Assembly: GCF_024166365.1 (NCBI RefSeq)
Contig: NC_064826.1
Span: forward strand, 62,141,001 to 62,205,000
Origin: Elephas maximus indicus
Taxonomy: Eukaryota; Chordata; Mammalia; Proboscidea; Elephantidae
Length of the DNA stretch: 64,000 nt
Reading direction: 5' to 3'
Made by a program: the position numbers and the translations under genes. The notes below the pieces were generated by a model, which was not told where the DNA came from, did no database searches, and worked only from the letters and a program-made list of their open reading frames with translations. Positions 36,946 to 48,335 of the stretch are shown here, one piece after another. Numbering within the stretch: position 1 is the first letter of the stretch; the number at the start of each line of letters is the position of its first letter.

Positions 36946-37578
36946 ATACTTATTGGCCCACTTTATTAATCTGGAGAACCAAAATCAATCTGCTCTGAGG
37001 AGTAGCAATGAGTGGCCAAGCCAGAGTCCCAGGGAAAAGCCTACCTGTTGGGACCTCAGCCCCAGGAAAATAATTGGACAGTGAAGTTTCCCTCTGATAG
37101 GCTTGGAGAAACCAGTTTCCAACTGGTTCAATGGGAGAACATCTAAAGAAAATGGCCCTGCTCTCAGAATAATCAAGGACACGCAAAGGAGAGCTCAAAG
37201 ACAGAAGGGATAAAGCTGTTCACGGGTTGCAGCAGGTGGCTGCCGTGGGTCAAAAACTAACATCTGTGGACTTCCTTCAAAGCCAAATATGTCTTTTAGA
37301 ACAACTACATATGGTAAGGCAGATCAGAGGTAATGATGCAATCAGTGCGTGAATTCTCTGACAATGGCCACCACCATGATGAAAACCTATTGAAGGGCAC
37401 TGTGGCCAGTGGTTGGGATGCAGCCCACTGCTCCACTCAGATTTGTCTGTTTTCAACAGCCCAGTTTTTATGGACCTGAATTAATTAATCTGAATTGTCA
37501 AAATAAACTTCCAACCTTCAGAAAAGAAGAAATGATAAATATTTTAATGTCTCTTGCAAATTGAAAGCCTCTCTTTAA
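36946..37578. other. LRRD1 intron, no feature recognised
   Basis: Unassigned intron sequence between two SINEs. No gene signal. Confidence 0.35.
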
Positions 37579-37579
37579 A

Positions 37580-37761
37580 ACAAACCAAACCCACTGCCAT
37601 CGAGTTGATTCCAACTCATAGCAGCCCTATAGGACAGGGTAGAAATGCTATAGGGTCTCCAAGGCTAAAATCTTTACAGAAGTAGACTGCCACACCTTTC
37701 TCCTGCAAAGTGGCTTATGGGTTAGCAGCCAAGTGCTTTAAGCAGTGTACAACCAGGGATT
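37580..37761 (-). mobile_element. AfroSINE, long form, 78 bp from LRRD1 exon 3
   Basis: Tail CACTGCCATCGAGTTGATTC at the left and an inverted head at the right. It sits just downstream of the exon 3 donor on the transcribed strand. Confidence 0.92.
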
Positions 37762-37833
37762 CTTCTTTACAGCAAGAATCTTTTACTTAAAGATTATACT
37801 AGAAATAACATATGAGAAGTCACTCACTTATCA

Positions 37834-38079
<246 letters not shown>

Positions 38080-38274
38080 TCATTGCAAAGTACCAGAGAA
38101 TCCTGACATTGCCGGCAAATCATAAGTTCTTACCGTTGTTCACTTGCTAGGAATGAAAAGGAGGAGATACAGAAACAGAGTCATGGTTGTTTTCTCTCTA
38201 GAGGGTGGCAACATGAGACAGGAGGCTTTCCTTTTATACATACATCAGAGGACTTTAAAAAATAGGCATGAAGG

Positions 38275-38995
38275 TAATTTTTAAATAAATTTTATATTCA
38301 GGATAATTTTAGATTTACAGAAAAGTTGCAGAAATTTTAGAGAGTTCCTGTATACTCGTCACCCAGTTTTAGTTTCCCCTAATGTTATCATCTTACTTTA
38401 CCTTGTACCTTTGTCAAGTCTAAAAAACATTTGGTACATTTTTATTAGCTGAACTCCAGACTTTTTGGATTTTGTTAGTTTTTCCATCAATGTCTTATTT
38501 TTGTTCTAGAACCCATGCCAAGATACAACATTGCACTTAATCATGTCCTTCAGTCTCTTCTAGTCTATGACATTTTCTCAGTCTTTTCTTATTTTTCATG
38601 ACCTTGACAGTTTTGAGGCATACTAGTTAGGTATTTTGTAGAACATTCCTCAATTTGAGTTTGTCTGATGTTTTTTCTCATGATTACTCTGGGCTTATGG
38701 GTTCCAGAAAGAATACCAGAGGTGAGGTGCCTTCATTACATCATATCAAGGGTAGCTGAGAGCCACATGACATCACTAGAGAAGTTAACCTCTATCCCAT
38801 GGCTAAAGTGATATCGGCAGTTTTTTCTAATGTAATGCTACCTTTTTTCCACTTTCCATACTGTATTCTTTAGAAGTGATCCACTAAGTCAAGTACATCC
38901 TCTGGTGGCAGGAGATGGGGGTGGGGGTGAGGGTGGAGGTGGGGGGTGGGAGGAAGGATTAAGGTCCACCTCCCTGAATGGAATTTTTTCAATAC
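38275..38995. mobile_element. Ancient L1 (L1M-type) remnant
   Basis: GATTTACAGAAAAGTTGCAG, CACCCAGTTTTAGTTTCCCC and ACTCCAGACTTTTTGGATTT recall the 3' region of old mammalian L1s. It ends in a G-rich tract (38918-38955) with GGGGGTGGGGGTGAGGGTGG that may form a G-quadruplex. Confidence 0.6.
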
Positions 38996-39160
38996 TCCCT
39001 CAACTCAGTATAAACATAACATAAAATGTAACTGACAAAGAATTTGTAATCATTTAGACAGAAACTGGTCTGAAGTTTTCATTTATATTATTTATTATAT
39101 ATTTATAATTGTATTTATATTTCAAGTGTTTTTACATAATATTTTAATAAGAGAGCTCTG

Positions 39161-39394
39161 GTTCCTTTTAGTAAAGAATGTTATTTAGAAACCAAGATCT
39201 GGGCATTACTTCTGGGGGTATATATATATATATATATACATGATTTTACAATATATTTACTAAAAAAAAACTCAGAATTTTGTATTGTATGTTTGTGTGT
39301 ATATATATATATATATATAAACTCTAGAAACAATGAGCAATACTAGTGCCCAGATCTTGGTTTCTAAATACCACTGTTCACTAAAAGGAACCAT
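39161..39394. repeat. Inverted duplication with TA-rich loop
   Basis: The left arm (39161-39205, GGTTCCTTTTAGTAAAGAAT and on to CCAAGATCTGGGCA) is the reverse complement of the right arm (39349-39394) with only a few mismatches over about 45 bp. The loop of about 140 bp contains two TA-dinucleotide tracts and is followed by an AC tract at 39393-39411. The arm sequence resembles an old L1 3'UTR. Confidence 0.85.
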
Positions 39395-39639
39395 ACACAC
39401 ACACACACACAAATACCACTACCTCCTAAAGCCCATAAATACCACAGGGTTTGTTCTATGTTTCTCCTTTCCTTATTTGTAATTGCCTTCTTTGGCAGGG
39501 AGAAGCCTAGCACCATTATAAACAATCCTAGAATACACAAAGTAGTTTCAGAATTGCTAACCTATACTACCATGAAAAACAAGTCAACTAACTACAGTTT
39601 AATATTTGTTTATAGCTCTTGTATGGAGTATGCATAATA

Positions 39640-40022
39640 CTCCATAGTGCAGGTGTACCATAGTTTATTTAAACCACTCTCCTTTGTTCCTAATATTTTG
39701 CAATTACAAAAACTTCATTGAATAACCTGTGCATATGTATTTCACATTGTTGGAGGTATATCTTCAAGGTAATTTGCTAGAAGTGGAATTGGTGGATCGA
39801 AAGTAAAATCATATGTAGTCTCGCTAGGTGTTACCAATTTCCCCTCCATAAGAGTTGTACCAATTTGCATTCCCACAAACACTTGTTTCCCTACAGCCTC
39901 ACCAACAAAACACATTGTCAGACTGCTTAATTTTTGCCAATCTTAAAGTTAAGGAATGGTATCTCAGTGTTGTTTCCATTCACATTTCTCTTATGGTGAA
40001 TGATTTTGAATATCTTTTCCCA
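39640..40022 (-). mobile_element. Ancient L1 (L1M-type) remnant
   Basis: GAATAACCTGTGCATATGTA, CTAGAAGTGGAATTGGTGGA, CCTCCATAAGAGTTGTACCA and AATGGTATCTCAGTGTTGTT are reverse-complement L1M 3' blocks. Confidence 0.75.
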
Positions 40023-40025
40023 TGT

Positions 40026-41495
40026 TTGTTGTTGTTAGGTGCTGTCGAGTCTTCTCCAATTCACAGCGATCCTACATACAACAGAATGAAATGCTGCCCA
40101 GTCCTGTGCCATCTTCACAGTAGTAGATATGTTTGAGCCCATCGTTAAAGCCACTGTGTCAGTTCATCTCATTGACAGTCTTCCTCTTTGACCCTCTGCT
40201 TTACCAAGCATGATGTCCTTCTCCAGGGACTGGTCCCTCCTGATAACATGTCCAGAGCAAGCAAGATGGAGTCTCACCATCCTCGCTTCTAAGGAGCTTT
40301 CCGGCTGTACTTCTTCCAAGACAGATTTGTTTGTTCTTCTGGCAGTTCATGGTATATTCAATATTCTTCACCAACACATTCAAACGTGTCATTTCTTCTT
40401 AGATCTTCCTTTTTCATTGCCCAGCTTTCCAATGCCTATGAGGCAATTGAAGATAGCCTGACTTGGGCCAGGTGCACCTTAGTCATCAAAGTGACTTTTT
40501 TTTTTAATTTCAAGAGGTATTATACAGCAGATTTGTTCAGTGCAATACACAGTTTGATTTCTTTACTCTGCTTTCTTTACAGTGCTTCCATGGGCATCGA
40601 TTGTTGATCCAAGAAGAATGAAATTACTGACAACTCCAATTTCTCCCCCATTTATCATGATGTTGTTTATTGGTCCAATTGTAAGGATTTTCGTTTTCTT
40701 TATGTTGAGGTGTAATCCATACTGAAGGCCATATGTAGTTTTGATCTTCATCAGTAAGTTGTCTTCATTTTCTTCAAGGAAGGTTGTGTCATCTGCATAT
40801 TGCAGGTTATTAATCAGTCTTCCTCCAATCCTAATGCCGTGTTCTTCATATAATCCAGAAGTTTCAGAGTCTCTTCTAACACCCATTCTGGTCATTTCTT
40901 TCCTGTCTTTTTAATGACCTTTTGCTTTCTTCATGTATGATGTCCTTGATGTCATCCCAAAACCCGTCTGTTCTTCAGTCATCTGAAGTGTTCAGTGCAT
41001 CAAATCTATTCTGGAGATGGTCTCTAAATTCAGGTGGGATATACTCAAGGTCATATTTTGGCTCTCATGGACTTGCTCTAATTTTCTTCAGCTTCAACTT
41101 AAACTTGCATATAAATAGTTGATTGTTCCACAGTTGGCCCCTGGCCTTGTTCTGACCTATGATATTGAGCTTCTCCATTGTCTCTTTCCACAGATGTAGT
41201 TGATTTGATTCTTGTGTATTCCATCTGGTGAGGTCCACGTGTACAGTCACCATTTATGTTGTTCAAAAAAGGTATTTGTAATGAAGAAGTCATTGGTTTT
41301 TCAAAATTCTAGCATGTGATTTCTGGCATCATTTCTATCACCAGGGCCATATTTTCCAATTACAGATCCTTCTTCTGTGTTTCTAATTTTTGCATTCCAA
41401 TCACCAGTAACATTAATGCATCTTGATTACATGTTTGAAAAATTATAGACTGCAGCAGTTTGTAAAAATCTTCAATTTCTGTATATTCTTAAGGG
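40026..41495 (-). mobile_element. RTE-clade LINE with internal deletions
   Basis: The 3' tail lies at 40026-40080 (GTTGTTGTTAGGTGCTGTCG). The RT part has an intact YADD in NLQYADDTTFLEENED. At about 40860-40880 most of the RT and linker is missing, so the element jumps to the linker and then the endonuclease, whose region RC-encodes a GDWNAKI-type segment near 41400. Some LRRD1 intron length comes from it. Confidence 0.85.
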
Positions 41496-41539
41496 ACATT
41501 TTTTGAATTGATATGATTTTTCATTTTTCTATTGGTTTT

Positions 41540-42560
41540 TTGTCCCTTTTCCCTCAGAGCTGTTGCTTTAAGGTATAGTTTACATACAGTAACACTCATC
41601 CTTTTTAGTGTACTATTCTCAAATTTTGACAAACACATAGTCATATAATCATCACCAAAATTCAAACATAGAGCTGTTCCATCACTTCCCAAAGATTCCC
41701 TGGTGCCCCTTCACAGTCAATTCCTCCTCACCACAGTTCCTGTAAACCACCAGCTTATTTTCTGTCACTATAACCTACTGCCGTCGTTCCGACTCATAGC
41801 GACCCTATAGGACAGAGTAGAACTAGCCCATAGAGTTTCCAAGGAGCGCCTGGCGGATTCAAACTGCCAACCTCTTGGTTAGCAGGCCTAGCACTTAACC
41901 ACTACGCCACCAGGGTTTCCAAATTTCACATAAGTGGAATTACACTACACAGTCTTTGGGGTCTGGCTTCTTTCACTTAGCATAATGCATCTAAGATTCA
42001 TCAATATTGTTGTGTGTATCAATAGTTTCTTTTTATTGATGAGAAACATTCCACTATAGGAATGTACCACAATTTATCCATTCCCTAGATAAAGGATATT
42101 TGGGGTATTTCCAGTTTTTGGCAATTACAAAGCCAGTATATACATTTGTGTTCAGTTTTTTATGTAAATATAAGTTTTCATTTTACTTGAATAAAAGTGT
42201 GACTGGAGTTTGATTGGTGAGTTATATGGTATGTGTAAAACTTGATAAGAAACTATCAAACAGTTTTTCAAAGTGGCTTTACCATTTTCTATTCCTACCA
42301 TTAATGTATCAGAGTTGCAGTTATTCCATATCTCAACAGCTCTTGGTATTGTCAGATTTTCATTTTAGCTATTCATATATAAATACCCCTTTGTATTTTT
42401 AATTTGTATATCTTTAATGACTAGTGATGTAGAATATATTTTCTAGTGCTAATTTTTCATCTATTTACTTTATACAGTATCTCTAAAAGTTCTGCCCATT
42501 TTTTATTGAATTGTTTGACTTCTTACTATTGAGGATCTTTTTGTTTTTCTACTGTTATAA
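41540..42560 (-). mobile_element. Ancient L1 (L1M-type) remnant, split by a SINE
   Basis: GGTATAGTTTACATACAGTA, TTCTTTCACTTAGCATAATG and TTTTCAAAGTGGCTTTACCA are L1M 3' blocks in reverse orientation. Confidence 0.75.
41770..41920 (-). mobile_element. AfroSINE in L1M
   Basis: Tail CTACTGCCGTCGTTCCGACT at the left and inverted head GCACTTAACCACTACGCCAC at the right. Relatively well preserved. Confidence 0.92.
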
Positions 42561-42783
42561 AGGTTTCATTGAAGAAACTTGATGAGTATAAACATTTCAT
42601 AGCTAAGTAAAGATAAACATGGTAGTTAAAAAATAGTGAAAGCTAATTTAGCTATCTCCATTCAAAATGAGCATCTATTTGTAATGTTGATGTATTTGAT
42701 GTTGGATAAATGTGTGACAATAATTTTTTTAAACCAACTGTGAATAATACTAAAAAAATCACTAAACACACTTCTAAAATATA

Positions 42784-43683
42784 TGTTGTTGTCAGGTGCC
42801 TCTAGTTAGTTTCGATTCTTGGCGACCCTACGTACAACAGAACAAAACACTGCCTGGTCCTGCGCCATCCTCACAATTGTTGTTATACTTGAGCCCAATG
42901 TTACAGCCACTGTGTCAGTCCATCTCATTGAGGATCTTCCTCATTTTCACTGACCAACAACTTTACCAAGCATGAGTTCCCTTTTCCAGAGACTGGTCCC
43001 TGCTGATAACATGTCCAAAATATGCCAGACAAAGTCTCGCCATCCTTGCTTCTAAGGAGCATTCTGGGTGTGCTTCTTCCAAGATAGATTTGTTCGTTCT
43101 TCTGGCGATGCATGGTATATTCAATAGTCTTTGCCAACATCATAATTCAAAGGCATCAATTCATATTTGCTCTTCTTTATTTATTGTCCAGCTTTCACAT
43201 ATATATGAGGCGAATGAAAATGCCATGGCTTGGGTCAGGTGCACCTCAGTCCTTAAAGTGAAATCTTTGCTTTTTAACACTTTAAAAAGGACTTTTAGCA
43301 GATTTGCCCAATGCAATATGTCATTTGATTTCTTGGCTGCTGCTTCCATGGGCATTAATTGTGGGTCCAAGTATAACAAAATCCTAGACAACTTCAATCT
43401 TTTCTCCGTTTATCATGATGTTGCTCACTGGTCAAAACCAAAAAAACCCACACCCATCGGGTTGATTCCGACTTATAGCAACCCTATAGGACAGAGTAGA
43501 ACTGCCCCATAGAGTCTCCAAGGAGCACCCAGTGGATCTGAACTGCCGACCTTTTAGTTAGCACCTGTAGCTCTTAACCACTACACCACCAAGGTTTCCA
43601 CTTACTGGTCCAGTTGTAAGAATTTTTGTTTTCAGTTGAGGTGTAATCCATACTGAAGGCTGTAGCCTTTAATCTTCATCTAA
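42784..43683 (-). mobile_element. RTE-clade LINE 3' part, split by a SINE
   Basis: The 3' tail GTTGTTGTCAGGTGCCTCTA lies at the left. Leftover coding pieces are LFKVLKSKDFTLRTEVHLTQ and AMAFSFASYICESWTINKEE. The element is truncated before the catalytic YADD region. Confidence 0.88.
43434..43603 (-). mobile_element. AfroSINE inserted in RTE
   Basis: Direct repeats ACTGGTC at 43427-43433 and 43604-43610. Intact head and tail. Confidence 0.92.
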
Positions 43684-43760
43684 AATGTATACCCTGAATA
43701 AGACATCTATATCAAATTCCTGCCCTGTACTGTCTATATTTAAGTTTATAAACTTAAGCT

Positions 43761-43906
43761 AAACCAAAAACCAAACCCATTGCCCTCACGTCGATTCTGA
43801 CTCATAGAGACCCTACAGGCCAGAGTAGAACTGCCCCATAGGGTTTCAAAGGAGTGGTTTAGTGGATTCAAACTGTTGACCTTTTGGTTAGCAGCCAAGC
43901 TCTTAA
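43761..43906 (-). mobile_element. AfroSINE
   Basis: Flanked by TAAACTTAAGCTA and the near-copy TAAACTTAGCTA. The head is truncated or diverged after GGTTAGCAGCCAAGCTCTTA. Confidence 0.88.
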
Positions 43907-43909
43907 TAA

Positions 43910-45610
43910 ACTTAGCTACTTCACTACAAATACCTGCAATTCTGTACTAAAGTGTTGAAGCTGCCTCAACCTTTATACTCAAATTATGTTTCCTTTCCTG
44001 TCCTCCCAGCATGACTGTTCCCTGTTTCTACTTTCTCCTGTATATCTATTAATTCCTATCTTCAACAGAAAAAAACCTTACTCAGATTCACCCAGATCAT
44101 GCCAACATTTCCTTCAGCTGAAACATCTTTATTTCTAAGTCAAATAAAAACAAATATTTGGGTGGCTTCTCCATGTATGGCATTAGGTCTCTCACAGATC
44201 TGGCAGTCTGACACGCTATATATTCCCAGCATATATGGAATATTGCTTCCTTCTTTCCCTCAAAACAGAAAGGTTTGCATAATCCTGGATCTCAGAAGTC
44301 CTAATTTGAACCACTACTGCCCCCAATCAACATACACTCCAATATTATACATGACAATATTATAATTTATTTACTTATTTTTTGAAAATGTATCTTTAAA
44401 GACCATGTTCCTAACTAAACCATTCAGCAGTAACATTTTTGAGAGAAACAGAAACACATTCTTGGGAGAGGACAAGAGAGAATGGGGGAAAAGTAATTCA
44501 AAATATTTAGAGGTTTCTGTTTATTATCCTAACGAATACCTTTCTAAAGAAGCCTGCAGTCGGTGGGTTTCTTACCTTTTTCTAATTTAAAACGGTTTAG
44601 GTGGACCAATAAGAGTGTGGAATTTTAAAGATATCGGTACCTGGGACAAGTCCAAGGCTTGTAACAAGCACCGCTAGGCTTAAAAGACGTTTATTAGTAG
44701 CTAGGGCTTTCCCTCTCTTTTAAAGAACAAATAAAACTGAAGCTTCATAATACTCCATTTTCTAATCGGCATCGGATACGTAATTATGGAGGGTGGGGTA
44801 GGGAAGGAGGAGGGAAAATAGATGATTGGACGATGGTAGGAAAGGGGATGAGGGAGACAGAATGGTATCACAAGTTCGGCTAGAATTCTTCCAGTCTTAG
44901 GATTCCATCATTGCAGGGATACTGATAAAACCTGGCTCTGTTTTTCCACGTTGGTACTTCTGAGGGGCAGGAATAAATTAATTTGACGCTTAAAGGAGAC
45001 AACTCTCCTCATTATTCGGCCCTCTGAAATTCACCTCTCGTCTTTTACTTCCAAAGCCAACTCCCCTAGGACCCTACAGAACGGGCCACCAACGAAGGGG
45101 TGTCATTCCAATCTCTTTGCAGCTGCTTCAACCATTACACTCAAATTAACATTTAGCTGTGATATTTCTCGCTTTCTTTACTCCGAGTAGCCCAAGTCTT
45201 TCCCAATTCCTAGTTTTCCTCTGAACTTGCTCGCTTTTCTGCGCCTCCGCAGGGTTTCGTGGATGTCAGCCCCGTCGCAGAGAGAGGACACGTGCTTGGC
45301 CGCCCGCATGCTCCAGATTTGTTCCCAATCGCTTCTCTTGCCTTCTTCCCCAAAGACACCTTGTATGGTGGTTGGCCTGCCCTGGCACCCAGTAACCTAC
45401 TCCAACACATGGAGTAAAAGGAAGGCTATTCCTTTGGGAAGGTGTACGAAAGAAGTAAAGCCATGTTCAAAGCAGCAGTCTCAGGAGATGCCGGTGCTAC
45501 TGCTTGAGACAGCTGCGTCTTTCAATGGCTAAATGGGTTTACTACTGAACTTTAACAGTTGATTTTTATGTATTCGGCAAATATTTTCTTCAAGCTTGTG
45601 ACTCCCCCCC
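43910..45610. other. Long repeat-poor stretch in LRRD1 intron 2, locally CpG-rich
   Basis: This is the longest interval in the intron without a recognised transposon. Around 45230-45320 the density of CpG rises (CTGCGCCTCCGCAGG, CAGCCCCGTCGCAGAGAGAG) and there is a CACGTG E-box near 45288. No convincing coding frame or splice-bounded exon was found. It could be a regulatory element; function unknown. Confidence 0.35.
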
Positions 45611-46023
45611 CCCGCTTAACAGTGCCTTTTGAAGAGCAGGAGTTCCTAATTTTTATGAAATCCGATGTTTCAATTAATTTTATTTCTGGATTGTGGGTTA
45701 TAAAGATTTTCTATGTTTTTCTCTAGTTTTATAGTTTTAGGTTTTACATTTAGGTCTGTTACTCATTTTGAGTTAATTTTTTATATGATGTGCCATGTGG
45801 ATAAAGTTCTTCACCTCCATTTTTTTTTTTTAAATATGTGGACATCAGTTGTTCCAGCACCATTTGTTGAAAAAACCATCCTTTCTCCATTGAATTGCCT
45901 TTGAACATTTGTAAAAACTCAATTGATCCTATATGTGTGGGTCTATTTCTGGGCTCTCTATTCTATTCCATTGATCAATATGTCTATCCTTTTGCTAATA
46001 CCAGACTGTCTTCACTACTGTAT

Positions 46024-47103
46024 GTCTTTTTTTAACCTTAAAATTTTATTAAAACTCAAAGTTTAGAATATAGCAATCTAAAACAATATTATACTGAATA
46101 TTTTGTCTTCTAACCAGTATTTTTCCCTGCTTTATATGATTTCCCTGCTTTATATGACTTCTGGGCATAATTTCTAAAAATGGATATATTCTAATTTGCC
46201 ATGATAAGCCAATTACACATTCACAAAAATCTCAGATATTCTCCAACCATTCTTATTTCAATGTCGTAATTTAAAAAAAAAAAAAAAAAGGTCAAATATT
46301 GAAAATTTAAGACCTTAATCCTGTGGCCACTGTAATATAGAAAAGAAAAAAAATTGCATAATCCTAACTATTTAAAACTTTTAACATTTACTGTGGTAAT
46401 GGAATATGAATTTTCAATATAATCGTATGAATTTCTTATTAAAATGTTCAAGCACTTTCTACTGAAACACGTCCAAAAATTATAAAAATTTCTTTTAAAT
46501 TAACCTATACTGAATCCAAAAATAATTGTAGCACTTTAGATAAGACATTTATTCTGTTGCATATTCTAAGTGCCTAAGGTACAGCCTGATCAATAGCAGG
46601 TTACTGGAAAGAATGAAAAGCACAGCTTTTTTTAAGGAGTGAGTTGTTTAGGATCATGGTAGAACATCAAGGTTTGACGAACATTGTGTAATCCCCCAAA
46701 CAGCGTGGTCACTCATTCCAACCCAGTCCCTCCACTGGCACTCCAAAGCAGAAAGAATCGATGTAAGCCTTAATTTTCTCTGAATCAATTCCATGATGTA
46801 AGGCTCTCTGTTAACAGTTGAGGATCATGAATTCTTGGAACTCCTGACAATATTTCTTCCCCTTTCATAAACATATCGTACGAGTTGGACTGCTTAAGAT
46901 TTCTTGGATCAGGCATGGTATACAAAGGTCTTAAAGTCAACGGATATTTATAAAGAGTATAAAAATTTGTATCATACTTTTCCTTTACCAATTGACCCAA
47001 CCGTTTTTCATTTGGTGTACTTAGATCTTCTTCATCTCCCATTTCAATTCCAGCTTTCCTAACCATAGCCAATGCTTCACAATGCTCTAGCCCTAAAGTT
47101 TGC
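46024..47103 (-). pseudogene. DARS1: DARS1 processed pseudogene (5'-truncated), 3' half of a U6-DARS1 chimeric retrocopy
   Basis: On the minus strand a degraded frame encodes the C-terminal catalytic region of cytosolic aspartyl-tRNA synthetase, recognisable by [25 protein letters not shown] and [18 protein letters not shown]. It starts mid-gene ([10 protein letters not shown]) and has no introns. The frame breaks after HDPQLLTE with an early stop, then recognisable pieces continue into a 3'UTR of several hundred bases. A T-run at 46026-46033 on the plus strand is the remnant poly(A). The 5' side is fused directly to a U6 sequence. The whole unit interrupts a minus-strand L1. It is a dead retrocopy, not a working synthetase. 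Confidence 0.9.
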
Positions 47104-47235
47104 AAAAATATGGAATGCTTCACAAGTTTTGCGTGTCATCTTTTTTCTTTTTTTTGCATGTCATCTTTGTGTAGGGACCATGCTAATTTTCTTTGTATTA
47201 TTCCAATTTAGTATATGTGCTGCCAAAGCAAGCAC
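47104..47235 (-). pseudogene. RNU6: U6 snRNA pseudogene, 5' half of a chimeric retrocopy
   Basis: On the minus strand the sequence starts GTGCTTGCTTTGGCAGCACA, continues with the ATACTAAATTGGAA and ATTAGCATGG segments, and ends TTCCATATTTTT. This is a near full-length U6 spliceosomal RNA. The copy is about 132 nt instead of about 107. The extra length is a second GATGACACGCAAA-like segment preceded by an A-rich tract, so part of the 3' region is duplicated. Base changes in the core and the fusion to DARS1 sequence mark it as a pseudogene without its own Pol III promoter. Confidence 0.9.
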
Positions 47236-47861
47236 TGTATATAAATCTTGAAATCAGGTTGAGTGAATCCTTCAACTTTGTTCTTTTTCAAAATGGGTCC
47301 ACTATTCTGGTTCCTTTGAATTTTGATATGAATTTTAGAATTATTGTTTTCTTAAAAGAAAGAAAGAAAAACCCCTGGTGATATTTCTACTGGAATTGAG
47401 TTGAATTTAGAGGTAAATTTGGGGAGAACTGACATCTTAATAATATCGAGTCTTCCAATATATGAACACTATGCGTTTCTCCACTTATTTAGGTCTTCTT
47501 TGAGTAACTTCATCAATGTTTGCAGTGTTCAGCATACAGATCTTATATATATTTTGCTAGATTTATACCTATTTCATGTTTTTTGGTGACATTTTAAATG
47601 GTACTTTAAAAAAATTTCCAATCATTCATTGCTATGGATAGAAATGATGGATTTTTCTAAAAACAATTTAACAAGGTCATAAATGCTACTTCCAGCTGAA
47701 GGATATAATCCCATAAACCCAACTGTTTGTGCAGTAATGATGTGAAAGATCAAACATAATTGAAAATTTCCTCCTCAAAATCATGAGTGATAAAATTATT
47801 TTCCCATTCCACCACTCTCCCTATGTCCTTCCATTCTATTACCTTCAGATATGCCCCATTT

Positions 47862-48322
47862 GTACCCATGGTCTGTCTGCAGAACTCACCCACCTGCATG
47901 CTCTAGGGAAGAGGGATGCGCTTTCCTCAGAGATACTTGGGGGGTGGTTCTCAGCCCCCTGCCTTGTTCAGAGCGTGACCCCCTGCTGCAACCAGATACT
48001 GGTACCTACACCAATCACCCCTGCCCCTCTAAGACTCTAGGACAGAGCCTGTACCACACACTTGATGATCAGCTACCTGGACACCTGAGCTGAATCCATA
48101 CAAGAAAAGTGAATGGACTCCTAGACTGATATACCTGATGACAGCTCTAGCCGTCTCGTGATACAATGTCAGAGCTCCAAAGGTGAAAATAATCAAGCTA
48201 GCCCACTCAAGCAACCCATTTGGGTATATCAAAACAAAACAAAGAAAGAAGCTAAGATACAGTAAGCAAAAATAAAATAAACTAATACAATAGCTTGTAG
48301 ATGGCTCAGCGACAACAGTCAA
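47862..48322 (+). mobile_element. L1 5'UTR-only insertion with perfect direct repeats
   Basis: This 461-bp insert matches the part of the full-length L1 5'UTR at about 20585-21036 and stops 22 nt into ORF1 (ATGGCTCAGCGACAACAGTC). It is flanked by perfect 13-bp repeats ATATGCCCCATTT at 47849-47861 and 48323-48335. It has no L1 3' end and no poly(A). Confidence 0.9.
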
Positions 48323-48335
48323 ATATGCCCCATTT

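Larger units (their letters stand above)
45620..47640 (-). mobile_element. L1 ORF2 remnant interrupted by the U6-DARS1 retrocopy
   Basis: Two consecutive reverse-complement pieces of L1 ORF2 are present: 45620-46023 (TTGTTCCAGCACCATTTGTT, TTGATCAATATGTCTATCCT) and 47236-47640 (TCTTGAAATCAGGTTGAGTG, TGGTGATATTTCTACTGGAA). The chimeric retrocopy lies between them at 46024-47235. Confidence 0.85.

Noticed and set aside
45227-45532. 101-codon frame in the CpG-rich part of the LRRD1 intron
   Set aside because: No splice-bounded exon, no homology recognised and an opposite-strand frame of similar quality.
46785-47123. Functional aspartyl-tRNA synthetase gene
   Set aside because: Intronless, 5'-truncated, frameshifted and fused to U6; a retropseudogene.
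47104-47235. Functional U6 snRNA gene
   Set aside because: Substitutions in the core, internal duplication and no upstream TATA/PSE visible; part of a retrocopy.
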